Below, piece after piece: positions 37,501 to 49,653 of a stretch of DNA of 64,000 nucleotides. The notes beneath the pieces were generated by a model. It ran no database searches. It had not been told where the DNA came from and saw nothing but the letters and a program-made list of their open reading frames with translations. Source of the stretch: Oreocharis arfaki (lineage: Eukaryota > Chordata > Aves > Passeriformes > Paramythiidae); assembly GCA_013398015.1 (NCBI GenBank), contig VZRR01011618.1, forward strand, positions 1,536,021 to 1,600,020, given 5' to 3'. Every line of letters begins with the position of its first letter. Position 1 is the stretch's first letter. A program made the position numbers and the translations under genes.

Positions 37501-40500
37501 GTAGCTCATGAGTCTCCTCTCATACACCATCAGTGCTAAAAATTGCTCCAAGACCAAGAGCGGTTTGTTTCTGTTATCCCCTGATTTTCTTCTTGTTTCT
37601 GCTACTGAAAAGGTGCAAAGAGGAACTGCATTTTCCCCATCACTACTCCAATTTCATTCTGCATAACAAGTTTTCTCTTTTCTGAGGAAGGGGATGAAAA
37701 GATAACTTTAGCTCAGGATCTCACCCAGATGGAAAAACATTTTTCAGTCTTGTTACACTATCGAGTGTAATGTTCATCTGTTATTTATCCAGCTCTGTTT
37801 TCTGATGTGTTATTTATCCAATCATCATTTAATTATTTTCATGTAACAGAAAGTAGAAAGCTATTGAGGTCAAATGACAGAAAACACGAGTAGAAGGCTT
37901 TTTAATCACAATCATGACAGAGAAAATCGGAAAAAAGTTGCACCAGAAATTCATCCTCAACTTACAAAATAATTGATGACTCTAGCCTAAAGCAGAAGTG
38001 GGCAAGTAAACATCTATCTAAAATATTTTGTTTCTAACTGTCCCAGAAGTCAGGTCAGGACTCATTTTGATATGTCAAGGTTTTTGCACACCTGACCTCT
38101 CTGCTAATGAATTTATGTGCTCTGCCAAACTTGTAACTTGCAATCGAATATGAGCCCTTCATGAGCCCTTTTAAAGAAAAACAAAAACAAAAAAATTTGA
38201 GGACTGTTAGTAAATGGTAGTGTGAAATATCACGTGCCAGAGCATCACAGTAATGAGTAACTTAGACATTTACATTATGTATCTATCTAAAAAAATACAC
38301 AGATACACACACACACACTTTTACACTAAATGAAGATTACTTTCGTTCTTAAATTGGCCTCTGAACTGCAAAAATACAGTATAAGGGACAGTTCAAATAC
38401 AGCAATAGAAATTAGAGAAGAAAAAACACTTATTGTATTATACTGTCACCTGTTTCCCAATTTTTTTATCAAGTCATGTTATAAATAACTTTAATTATAT
38501 GGTTTTCATCACTTCCCTGATAAGACTTGATATTAGTATCAGGAACTGACCTGGTTATACCTGCCTGACTCACTTCTTACAGTCACTGTTGCAATATCCT
38601 AACAGGCAGCCACAAAGAAAACCCTGTAAGGCTATAAACGCTGAAATTACAATATCACTGAGCAAACTGGGTATGAAAAAAGTGAGATTGTATAGGAAAA
38701 AGGCTCTAGTGATTGATAATACCATACAGCTAAGACAGGAAAGCACTTCCATTTACAGTCGGCTTTATTTTTCCTTTTCTCCTTGTACAAGTTGAAACTT
38801 TGCATGCATGGTCACAGTCACATCAGATACTGGATTTGTTAAGCTATTTAAAAGCTGTGTGTTACATAAATGCTTTTCCTAGGTAAAAAATCCAGACATT
38901 TAATGTTTCTACCACTGTGTGTCTAATGCCTAGACTTAGGAGAATTTTAAATGAAAGAAAATCTCATTAGTTTCTGTACTCAGATGGAGAAAAAAAGGCA
39001 ACAGTGGAGGGAAAAGTACTTACTAAAAAAATTACTTTTAATACAACAGATTTAAAACCTGCAACACTAAAATAAGCATCCAAAGCTCAGCTGTAAGATA
39101 TGTTAACTGAACTTTTTCTGGGAAGGCAAAGACTGGAGAAGTTGGATCAGTATTTTAACTGATCCATGGTATGGAAAAAGCATTTTCACCTTTTCTTTGA
39201 CAGACAACAGAGTGAAGAGCAGGGCCATCAACCCCAGGCTGTTGCTCTCTCTAAACACAATGACCCCGGCCAACTGGGAAATTCAATTCCTTTGCAGCTT
39301 AGGAGGGAGTAGAGCTCATTTCAAGGGCCCTGAGAAGATGTGATTCTGGTGCAGGTTTTTTCATGAAACTTCTACCATGCTTTTCCCACTCACTGCCATG
39401 AGAATTGACCACTTAGTCGCTATTCAAACCTCCATGCAAATACAACTGTAAATCAGTTTTGCCACTGTTGGGCAAAGTGTGAGGAGCAACAGTCACTGAG
39501 AGTGCTTATTCTGCAGGCAGACAGCGCTGTAGTGTGCCACTTACTATGGAAAAGTTTAGTACACAAACTGCTGATCCTAACAACGCAAAAAGCAATTCTG
39601 GATAAAGAAGTTAATGTTTTATAGAAATGGATGGCTAATATTTCTTTCACATGCCTGACAATTTCACTCACTGAAACAACAGGATTGTTCAACTCCTGCT
39701 AATTTGGAAGACAAATATGTTTATGTAGTGATTAGCTCATTGTGGAAACTCCTGGAAGCAAATGAAAGAGACCTTTCCACTGGGGAACTTCAGAGAACTT
39801 TTGAAGTGCTATTGGATTTAGTGTCACTACAAGGCAACAAAGCAAGCAAATACCTCCTACTCTAGAGTGCCTACACTGATGTATGATGCACGTTGCTTGC
39901 CCAGGGAAAGGCATATGAAAAGTCATGGAGTTACCCACATTATATATTAGGAGATTGATTATACCTCAGAGGGAACCAACACCAGTTTTGCCAAGAACTT
40001 CTTCTGATTTTTCACAATCAACCTACTAGAAGTGGATAGAGCTTTTCCTTTAAACTCACAAAAATAAATACAACAAGAGAACCTCCTAGTAAGTGGAACT
40101 TTTTCAGGCACTTTTAAGGCAAAGAGAATTAGGGAGGTCAAATTCATGCTTTACTGCAAGTCACTGCTATAGAGTAAGGGAAGAACCAATGCAAATGCTG
40201 TTTTGTTTATACCCCAAAGAGAGCACAGTAACTCTCCATGTCTGGAAAAAGACTGACAAGAAAAATACCTCTGGGTAAAGCAATGACTTCATCTATTAAA
40301 AATAACATTCTGATAGATGAATTTCATGGAAATGTACTTTCTTTCAATATTTTCATTAAATGATACGTTTATACTACAAAATCTTTCTGCCTTCTGGATA
40401 TTCATGCACTGCGGTCATTAGCATTTTTTAGCTTGTTTTTGATGCATGTGGCCATTGATATGTGGAATAATTTAAAGCTGTTTTTTCTCCCATCAGTAAG

Positions 40501-43500
40501 AAATATTATTACAAGCAGAAAGCCTGAGTCACTGTGTGGTACATTATCTCCAGCAATAGAGTGAAAAAATAAAAAGAGAAAAATTTAAAAATGCACATTT
40601 AGCCATTTTCATCAGGAATTAGGCTCACTCCTGTATGAACCATGGCCTCAGCACAGTCAGTCAGACCATTATGGGAGCAGACTTGGAAGGGACCACAGCA
40701 TCTCCCACGCATCCCAGCCTCATGTCTCTTCCCCCACACTTAAAGAAAACAGCAAACACTTCTACAAAGGTCTGAAAGACAGCGAGTTTTAGGATTAAAT
40801 TTAAAGGATTGGAAAACCAGAGTTACTCCAAAACTTATTACTGAGAGCCTGCTGAGAGAGACAAGGATTTGCAAGGAGAGGAAGCAGCAATCTCAGGCCA
40901 AGACCCTTGAGGTCTCCATCAGACATCCTGACAGAGGAAAGGGATGAGGTGGGTGTACAGGGAGACCCCCTGGCACTGTGGTGACAAATTCCCTTGCATC
41001 CTCACACCGTGTTATTGCGCAGCCATCACATCTGTCACACAACTGTGCGTGGGGGTGTTCTTCACTTTACCCAGGTTTAATAGATAAGGACAAATAAAGT
41101 CAAAGCTGAGGGTTTTTTTATTAAAAGTTCTGTTTTCTTGTTTTTCTTTTAAAACTAACCCATTCCACAAACCTATTACTAAAAGAAGAAATACTTAAAG
41201 TAACACCAACAGAGGACATGCTCATCAAATATGAACAGACCCAAAGTAAGCAACATTGTAAACATGAAGTAGGCAACTACATTATGGGCTAATGAGGCAA
41301 AACAAACTGAAAAAAATTATCAGGGAAGTGCACCAGGACTGGCTGCTATTGGGGCTGCTGTGGGAGAAGGCTGATTAAGATTATTTAGTACAAAAGAGGT
41401 CCTAAGTAGGATTTTTTAGGAAAAGAGTAGGAGTGTACAGGAGATGCAGCAAATTAAGGAATGGGATAAACAAGACCTATTTAAATATTCCTGAATAATT
41501 TTTCTTAAGTGAGTGAAAGAGCAAGAGGGTGTTTTGATCATAATGCAGCAACTTCAATAGAAACGCAATTAATATGAATTCTTTAAGGACAGAAATTAGC
41601 CAACATAGTATGAGTCAAACTAGGCAAAGAGCTCAGTATGATTAAAAAATTAAAAGCGTTCTACAGTTAAGGATACCACCTGCCATTATATGAGATGAAG
41701 CTAAATATCCCACAGAGAATATAAATTCTCTTCCCTTCCAGCATAGGCTTACACTGGCTGAGGCCTTGTGGAAGTGCTGGCCACTAAATACTGCTGCAAC
41801 ACCAAGCCCTTTCTGAGCTCCTTTAATGTACTGGACTCAGTACTCCAAGAATTTACACAGGGTGTGTAAATTGCTAATTCAGCAGCCATGCTGGTTGCTG
41901 GGGCAGGAGGATGACGCCCACAGTGCCATGGCTAAAGTCCAGCACAGGAGCAAAAGGAAAAGAATGTTCATTACCAGAAATGTCAAGTCATCTCCTTGTT
42001 CCACTAAAGCTGCTCCAGCTGAAGGAGAAACCACTTTGGCTGCCCCCAGAGTGGCAGCACTGATCAGGGGCTGCTGCTGCATCACAGGATACGCAACTTG
42101 AGCAGTGGCAGGTGGGACCACTGGGCAGTGAGAGGGACACTAAATCACCCCTCACTACCATCAACAAATAAGCAAAGCTGGAAAAAATCATCACCACTTA
42201 AGAACAATTCACAGGACCGCTCATCTAAAACAAATGTTTTGGAGCAGAGGTTAAAAAATAAACCCTGTGTACAAGATGAAGCTGGTGGAGGTAATAAAAA
42301 CAAGATAAATTGCTAAGTTACAGGAGCATAAAAAATAAGTATTCCCCATGTGAACCTACCCATGAAAGACCTGTTTCCTTTTTTCCCCACTTTCCTCTTT
42401 TTCTAATCCCAAGGATTAACCCAGCTCAGCCTTCCCCCAGCACTGCAGCACAAACCAGCACCATCAGCACCAGGCAAGTGTTCAATCTTAACATTTTCCC
42501 CCTCCACTTGCTGAGCTACAGCACACAAACAGGCATGTTTATTCATCTTTCTACTCCCAGACACTCACTTTAGATTAAATCCTTTTTTCATTTCTCTTCC
42601 CCAGTGAGGTAGGGAGCACTAAACACTCAGCACATTCTGTCTTTATTTCTTACAGGCTGATTTGTCTACCATCCTCTCCTAACAGGCTCTTCTCATTCCC
42701 TAGAATACTTTAATTCCTCTTCTGCACAGATGCTCCACTTTGGGTTGGTTGGGGCTTTTTGAGCACAGAAGTGTGTTCAGTATTACCAGGAAATGTGGGA
42801 ATCCTACTGTGTCTTTCCTTTACTGAAATTATCTCTTCTGAGGTGCCCCTTTGCATTTTTCATGCATAAGAATGGTGGCTTATGGCAGCCTTAGGATCAG
42901 GAAAGACAAATAATGAGATGATCCCATTAATTCTTTAGGCTTCCAGGAACAGAAAAGGAGAAAATTTGGAATTATTAATGGGCAAGTCTAACAAGAATAG
43001 AACACAAACTAGGTTGCAACTAGCTAAGAGAACCAAAATGTACCAAAGATGTGGTAGGAGTGAATCTTCAAATACAGTAAAGGAAAGAGTTCACAATAAT
43101 ATATCTAAGAGTAAGAAAAATATTCAAAATACTAAGAACTGGTAATATTAACAAAAAGACCCATTTACAGGATCTACCAGCTATTGATGTGTCTCCAATA
43201 AATGACTGTGTAAACAACCACTGTTTCCCCTGTAATTCTCCATGCTATTTTGCTGGATTCCCAACAAACATTTTAATGGCACTTACTGCCAAGGAGCATC
43301 CTCTCACTGCCATGATTCAAGGTCCTCAATAACTACTTCTCTGTTGTGAAATCTAATGTGAAGGACAAACACTACCAGCCCACAGCATAACAAGTTCTAA
43401 TAAATTGCTTAATTAATGTGTTCAATACAAATGACAAATTACGTTACATCCTTTACTTCCATGTCTTTAATTATCCTGTCTTTCAAAACATTTTAAGAAG

Positions 43501-46500
43501 TCTTACATCACACAATCAGTCTTAAAAGCCAAAGATTTATGGCTGTGGGCTGATTTCATCATTTTATTTCGTTCTTTTTTACACGTTTCAGCTCATACAG
43601 CTTTTTGCCTAGATTTAAGACCTAGGATGTATGTAAATCTATTCCTAAACACAGAATACAAGGTAAATATGAAGTGCTATGTGGAGGGAAAAAAACAACT
43701 CTGATTTAATCCATTAAAAAATGGCCTCCCAGTAATGCTAATGTTCAGGATAAAATAACCAAATCCTAAAAGAGTCCAATGAAAATATTTACTCAGGCAG
43801 GAGTCAGAAAGGAAAGGACTGGACAAAACGCAGGCAAAAAAGCACTAGTGATGTTCTTGTAACCTCCAGGGAAGGGAAGAAGATTCAGGAAAGGTACAAT
43901 TTGGTAACATCTTTTTTTCTTTTACGTTCTATATAATGTATATTAACTGTGAAACAAAAAAATAGGCGTGGCAAATGAAGTTTTCATAACATTTAGAAAG
44001 GAATAATAGTTTAGGGGTTTATTTTTAGAAGTCAAATTTACTGTCACACATCTGGCACATCTGACAAACCCAGAAGCACATGGTACATAAGGAAAGTTCT
44101 TTTCAATGTCCATGTCTGTATGACAGACTCATTAATCCCCCAGGCTACTGGGCTGGGGAGGAGAACAGGTAAAAGCGCATGTGTGCACGAGAGGGACTTT
44201 ATTAGTCCATGTCAAGGATGGATCCTCCATCTGACATGCAAGTTCACACTTCAGCATTTTCACCATGTACTCCCACTTCAGCCTGCACTGAATTTATGCA
44301 GCTCTGGCATAGATTTCCAGTACAGTTTTAGGTCACACACTGGCAGAGAACAAAAATTCACCATAGAAAATTCACAGCTGCTTCGAGAGACACACTGAAA
44401 TGTGCAACTTGAATTTTTCCTCATATGCATAGGCATCAAATGTACTGAAAAGAGAGGTTAAGGTCTGTGTTTAAAACATGACTCAGAGGACTGGAGATGG
44501 TCTTGGTCTGATACCACACACTACAACCAAAAGAATAATTATAGACTAGTAAGGGGCTTAAGAATACACTTGGATATTACAGGTCTGCTTGAGATAAGGA
44601 GCATAAAGCAGCCAGGATTAAATGCCAGTCTTAACAGTGATTTCCTTACGTCTATGACTGCTCTGATAGGTGGTGGGCTTTAGCAGCTCTCCTTTATGAT
44701 AAATCACAAGAGCTTAGGGAGCAGAGACTGCTACAAAGTACAAAACCCCCAAGCTAAACCTTACAAACCTCATGAACATTCTTATAATTTTATGTATATT
44801 AGCTCTGACAGAATTGTCCCATGGAAATCTTCAGCATATTCCCACAGATTACTCACAGACTGAAGGCACACACTACAAAACACGCAAAAGCATTTAAAGA
44901 AATTCCAGTTACACTGGCTTCTGAAATGCTTCCAATTATCCTTGTGTGTGATCTTGTCCTTCTGACAGGCTCTGTAACATTCAAATTGTTCTATACACGT
45001 ATACACACATTCAGAATAAGTGCATAATTTGGTGCTCAGCCAGTTGTGGCTAATGCATTAAGCAATAATGCTCATGGTAAAAATATTATTTTATTTGGTA
45101 TCACACTTCAAATAATGGATGAGAACTGGCCTTAAGCCTTAGCCCTCCAAACAATGCAAATTACATGGTATAACATCACACAGCCTGTACAATTATTTAC
45201 AAAGTCTCAAGAAACTTCACTGAAAACCATTCTTTTGCTTCACACAGTTGGGCATAATTAATTCTTGGTAGATTTTTAATCAAACTGTGTAAAAGATCAA
45301 GCTACTTCCTCATGTAGAGCTACAGTTCTTAAAAATTTCTTTTTTGGGAGTAGGGTAAGTAGGCAAATTTATCAGTTTCAGCTGGAGATGATACACATTT
45401 TCACAGCATGAATATATGAAATTATTAACCTTTTCCATCAAGATTCTGTTCATACTCTTTTTTTCCCTATATAGTTTTCAATAAATTTTAATATCATGTT
45501 TTATGCATCTCACTCATCAGACTCTATAGAGTCCAAAGCCTTTCTTTTTCTAGTTAAAGAAGTTGTTCCTTAAATGTTTCTCCTTAGTTATGTATTTCAT
45601 TGCTCTCCTTGGCCTCCTTGATGCACCTACGCTGGAAAACCTTGTTTAAAAGTGATAAGAATTTGTGGAAACTCTCCTTTGCACTCCCCAAATGATACCT
45701 CACATCTAAATCTCACTTGGGAATTTTCATCATCTCAGGTATTTACAGTCTTCATCCTTGTTTTGATAAAGCCTAGGGCAGCACATGTCTTCTGGCATAC
45801 ATCATAAATGAAAAGCTCCGTAAAATACCACATTTCATTGCCTTTAAGCCATCTGTCCCATTTAAAAGCTACTGATATTTAACCCAAGACTGATGAGGAT
45901 GAACAAACTGAATGTCGAGCACCCCTTGACATTTTAAGAAAATGTAAACCAAGGGTAAAATGAGGACAGCTCTCCCTGGCCACCCAAACAGTACTGTTCC
46001 TCAAAAGGGTCACTGTGAAGGGTAGCACAGTATGGTTAGTTCAGCCTGCCCTGCTCACAGAGTCTTCGAACACCCTGTCAAAATGGGCAACACTGGGCAA
46101 CCAACATCAGGAGCACCTTGAGTGCTTCCTTATATGCTCACTAAAGAACCTAAGAACTGAAATTGCATCCCCCCCACCTGACACACTGCTCTTAGTTTAC
46201 TTATGGGCGCTAGTTTTACAATTATTGTGGTTTTTACATTCTCAGTTCTCTCTCTGAACCTCTTTCTTTGTTTTATCCATGGTACCCAATCATCAGCTTT
46301 CAACTTCACACCAAACATTTTCTTACTCAGCTTAAAAGGCTTCCAAGCTGATTTTCAGGTAAACAATACTAAGGGGAAAAAATAAAAGAAAACAAAAAAC
46401 CCAAACCCAAATAACTTGCTGAAGTAATACCAGGACTGCCTGGTAGAATTCAAGCTGACTAGAATTCAAAAAGGAAAAAACCCAACCCACATAAAACATT

Positions 46501-47334
46501 TTATTTGTAAGATCTTTACTCAGTGTTTACAAATTATGCAAGCATAACTAGCAAAGAACCAGTGCTACTGCTTTTTTAAAGTAGCAGGAAAGAGTAGTAA
46601 TGCCTGAGTACTCCCACCTCCTCCACACTAAGAAGCAAAAGAAAGTTAAGTGAACAACAAGTGATCCATATTCCCAGGCTGTATAAAACAAGCACTATTC
46701 CTGTACTTACTGAGGGTTCCCAGATTCAGGATATGTTGATGGAACAACTGAACTGTTTGGTTTGTGGGATTTTTAGGAAGGAATCTGTTTCTATCACAAA
46801 TTCTTAAAGTGCATGTGTACAGCAGACAATCAGTTCACTGCAGAAAAGGTACAAGGCTACTTTGGAACACGGACTGGAAAAAAGCCATTTTTCACAAATT
46901 CATCTGTCTCACGGCATGATGCCATACATTCAATACAGGAAAATGAACTAATTATTTAATATTTGCATACAAATTACTTATTTTTGGGGGTTGAGGCATG
47001 GCTCCCTGTGTGATCTTGGGCCAGCTTCTGAACTTCTCTAAATCTCTGGTTCCTTATTTGCAAAGCAGATTAATATTAGTTATGCAGGATGGGGTGAGGC
47101 TTAATTAACTCAAGCTTGTAAAGGACGTTCTGATCTTCAGATACTATGGAGAAGAAGGACTAGAAAAATCCATTTAAGACATGAAGAAGCATGTAAACCC
47201 ATGGCCACACAACAAACATTAGGCATATCAACTTCACACAGAAAATTTGTACTAACCTTTCTTTGTAGTAGCAGCAAAAATTACATTAGCAGAAAGAATA
47301 AAATATGTATATTACAAATAATTAATTCACTTAC
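34549..47334 (-). other. SLC49A4 intron 2
   Basis: At 12.8 kb, the largest complete intron in the window. It is AT-rich with GC-richer patches at about 40.6-41.05 kb and 41.75-42.13 kb that resemble no family I can name. There is a short CA run near 38.30 kb. No exon was recognised. Confidence 0.9.
38304..38319. repeat. Short (CA)n run
   Basis: About eight CA units following GATA-type sequence. The run is short and imperfect at the left. Confidence 0.8.
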
Positions 47335-47428
47335 TTCTTCCTAATTTCTGGGTCTGAAACTGGAACACATCTCAGGCCAGCTCCCAAGACCATGAGGGAT
47401 GATGTTAGTAATACTGTTACCCTCAGAC
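47335..47428 (-). CDS. SLC49A4: SLC49A4 exon 2 (TM3)
   Basis: This 94-nt exon has an AG acceptor after a cctag end (AG at 47429-47430) and a GTAAGT donor (47334-47333 and on). It opens with GT, completing a glycine codon begun in exon 1, and ends with AA, to be completed by the G of exon 3 as lysine. The 30 full codons start LRVTVLLTSSLMVLG and end VSDPEIRK. The hydrophobic first half is membrane segment 3, and the basic end leads into the loop before segment 4. The upstream exon would end with the family's D-K-R-G loop, which is not in the window. Confidence 0.95.
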
Positions 47429-47496
47429 CTAGGACGAAAACACAACAGTATTTTACAAGTTAAATCAGTAATGTTGCAAAAGAAACATCGCTTTTT

Positions 47497-47512
47497 TATA
47501 TATATATATATT
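47497..47512. repeat. (TA)n simple repeat
   Basis: Seven to eight TA units after a T run, located about 70 bases 5' of the exon 2 acceptor in gene orientation. Confidence 0.9.
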
Positions 47513-49635
47513 TACATGCAGTCTCACAGAAATAACACATATTTCTTTCAAATCATAAGCACTTTGGTGATAATATGAATTCTGGACACATTATGAAATC
47601 CTGAGTTATTTCCTACACTTACACTCCAGAATTACAAAGGCTTACTCCTGGCATAGTAACGCACAGGAGTGTATCCAGAATCTTTACAGACATTCTTGAA
47701 AGCGGAAAGTGGTAATAAAAATATCATTGAAATGCACAATATTCCCTTTAGAATTAGAGGCATTGGGGAACACGCTCTACTGCGTCATCTGAAATCTAGG
47801 CAGACACAAAGAAAAATCTGGACTTGTTCATTCTTCTCCAACCACTTAATGAGCAAAGACACAGAACTGTTATTGTTTTCTTTCATAATGCAGATATGCA
47901 TTTCATCCCGAAGAAACAACCATTTATTCAGGGGAAAAGAAGTGCGAGTATTTTTTTGCAGTCTTTGCAATTAGGGCAGATTTTTGCTGCTCTCAGCTGA
48001 AATTGTCAAAGGTTGTAAATATCGTACATTAGAAAAAAGCCACAATTGACTGATTCCTTGAATGTTTTTTCCTCATGAGATTTTCAACCGAGAAGCACTT
48101 AGATTAGAAACAACCTTATCTTAAAACTGCAATTCCTTTTGCCAGCAGTTTGTTTGCTGCTGCTAAGGTGTTTCCATCACCAGCAGAGAACAGTGACAGC
48201 TGAGGGGGTTAAGCTCCAGAATCTTGCAAAACACCAAAATCATAAAACACGCACAATTAAAAACCACAGAGAGAGTCTGCATCGGTGAAGTTGTAAATTT
48301 TGAAACAACTTCACAGCAATAAATGGAAAATAAAGGACTTCCATGTTCTTAGTAGAATATAATAAAAATTATTAACGATGGCAAACACGCAGTATCTCTA
48401 ACATTTAGGTAAAACTAGTAATTACCCAAAACACAGATGGTAAAAGAACCTGTCCTATGGTAAGTCACCTATCAAACAAAAGACTTTGATTCCTTCTAAA
48501 ACTGCCCATTTTCAGAGGAGTGCTCCCTCTGACTCCTATAATCAGTACAATTCAACCAATAGTTGCATTAAATATTTTGTCTCCATGTATTTTACTAAAA
48601 CGTAATTTTACGGGATGAGACATAATTTTGCTTATATTGTGACAGCTCTTAGGGAACCTCATTTACGGGTATGCAACTCCTGGTGCTGGACACTGCACAA
48701 ACCAGACCAAAGACAGGTTTCTCTCTCAATCATCATAACCCAAGACAATCCAAACAAGATTAAGTTAATAAGTGAAGTTACAAGTTTTCTGAAACAGAAG
48801 TATGACTTCCTTTGGTAAGGCTCAGTCATTAACACAAGGAATGCCAGCTGAAGTGATGTGACTCCAAAGGACGCCTCACATCCCTCATGCCCTGGAGAAG
48901 TATCATCAGCCAAAAATATTCCTTTCCTCGTAAGACTTCCCAGTGCCTCCCCCAACTTAGTTGCTTGACCCTGTGCTCAACTAGCAAATGCTGCTGTTAA
49001 ACTGGTTTTTCAAGTGTGTTCAGAGAGCACTAAATAAATGCCCATTTAACGTGGCTGCTCAAAACCTTCAGGTTCTTATGTTTGCTGGGCCACCATGAGT
49101 CTTCATGCCACACTTAACTCTGCATTATCATATTGTCTATGCTGTGGGGGCAATTACTTGTACCTGGATTGCACACATGATGCTTTTGCCTTTTCTTCTT
49201 GGAAAGGAATCTTTGTTAGCACTGCTTTTGTGTATAATGAAAATCTGTATGCAGTATGGATTGCAATTTTACTCATGGAAAATTGAAATACAAATATTTT
49301 ATCTGAAAAACCTGAAGTTTTCCATTAGTAAATGCTATTGAAATGTTTCAGGAAAGCTCTAGTCATGTACGCATCACCTTATTTTCCATGCAAACTAGGA
49401 AACTACATTTCACAAAACACTGCGTGTTCTGCCTTTCAAGAGACACAAGGACAAGGGCAGCACAGAAGGTGCTGCTCATGGAGCTCTGCTTGAGGAACAA
49501 GCCAGGGGCAAGGCCAGGACACAGCAGTAAACGAGAAACAGAAATTAAAGTTTAAATCACCGCAAGACACAAAATGAGCGTTTCCACATAAAACCCTTCT
49601 ATTTGATTTCTAATTTTTAAAAAAATCCCTAAAGC

Positions 49636-49653
49636 AAAAAAAAAAAAAAAAAC
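49636..49653. repeat. A18 homopolymer
   Basis: Eighteen A in a row within an A-rich stretch (49619-49710). No retroposon body was recognised beside it. Confidence 0.9.

Larger units (their letters stand above)
4012..47428 (-). other. SLC49A4: SLC49A4 (DIRC2) gene, coding span of exons 2-9
   Basis: Eight minus-strand exons join into one open frame of about 363 codons ending in TGA, matching the human SLC49A4/DIRC2 protein from its third membrane segment to the C-terminus. The identification rests on recalled signature stretches such as GLAGPTVMNAAPFLSTTWF, HIKDRIEAVLYA, RFADFIRGM and the C-terminal RLYLDVVVSV. Known for the family: a 12-TM major-facilitator protein of the lysosomal membrane, reported to export pyridoxine with protons and disrupted by a t(2;3) translocation in familial renal carcinoma. 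Exon lengths 94, 263, 130, 109, 68, 128, 183 and 116 nt chain with phases 1, 2, 1, 2, 0, 2, 1, 1 at their 5' ends. There are no frameshifts or internal stops, so this is an intact gene and not a retrocopy. Exon 1 and the promoter are outside the window. Confidence 0.97.

Noticed and set aside
40681..40700. CR1-like motif TTGGAAGGGACC
   Set aside because: Only about a dozen bases match. The expected following landmarks (TCCAACC, CCTGTTCCAGTG) are missing, so it is not called as CR1.
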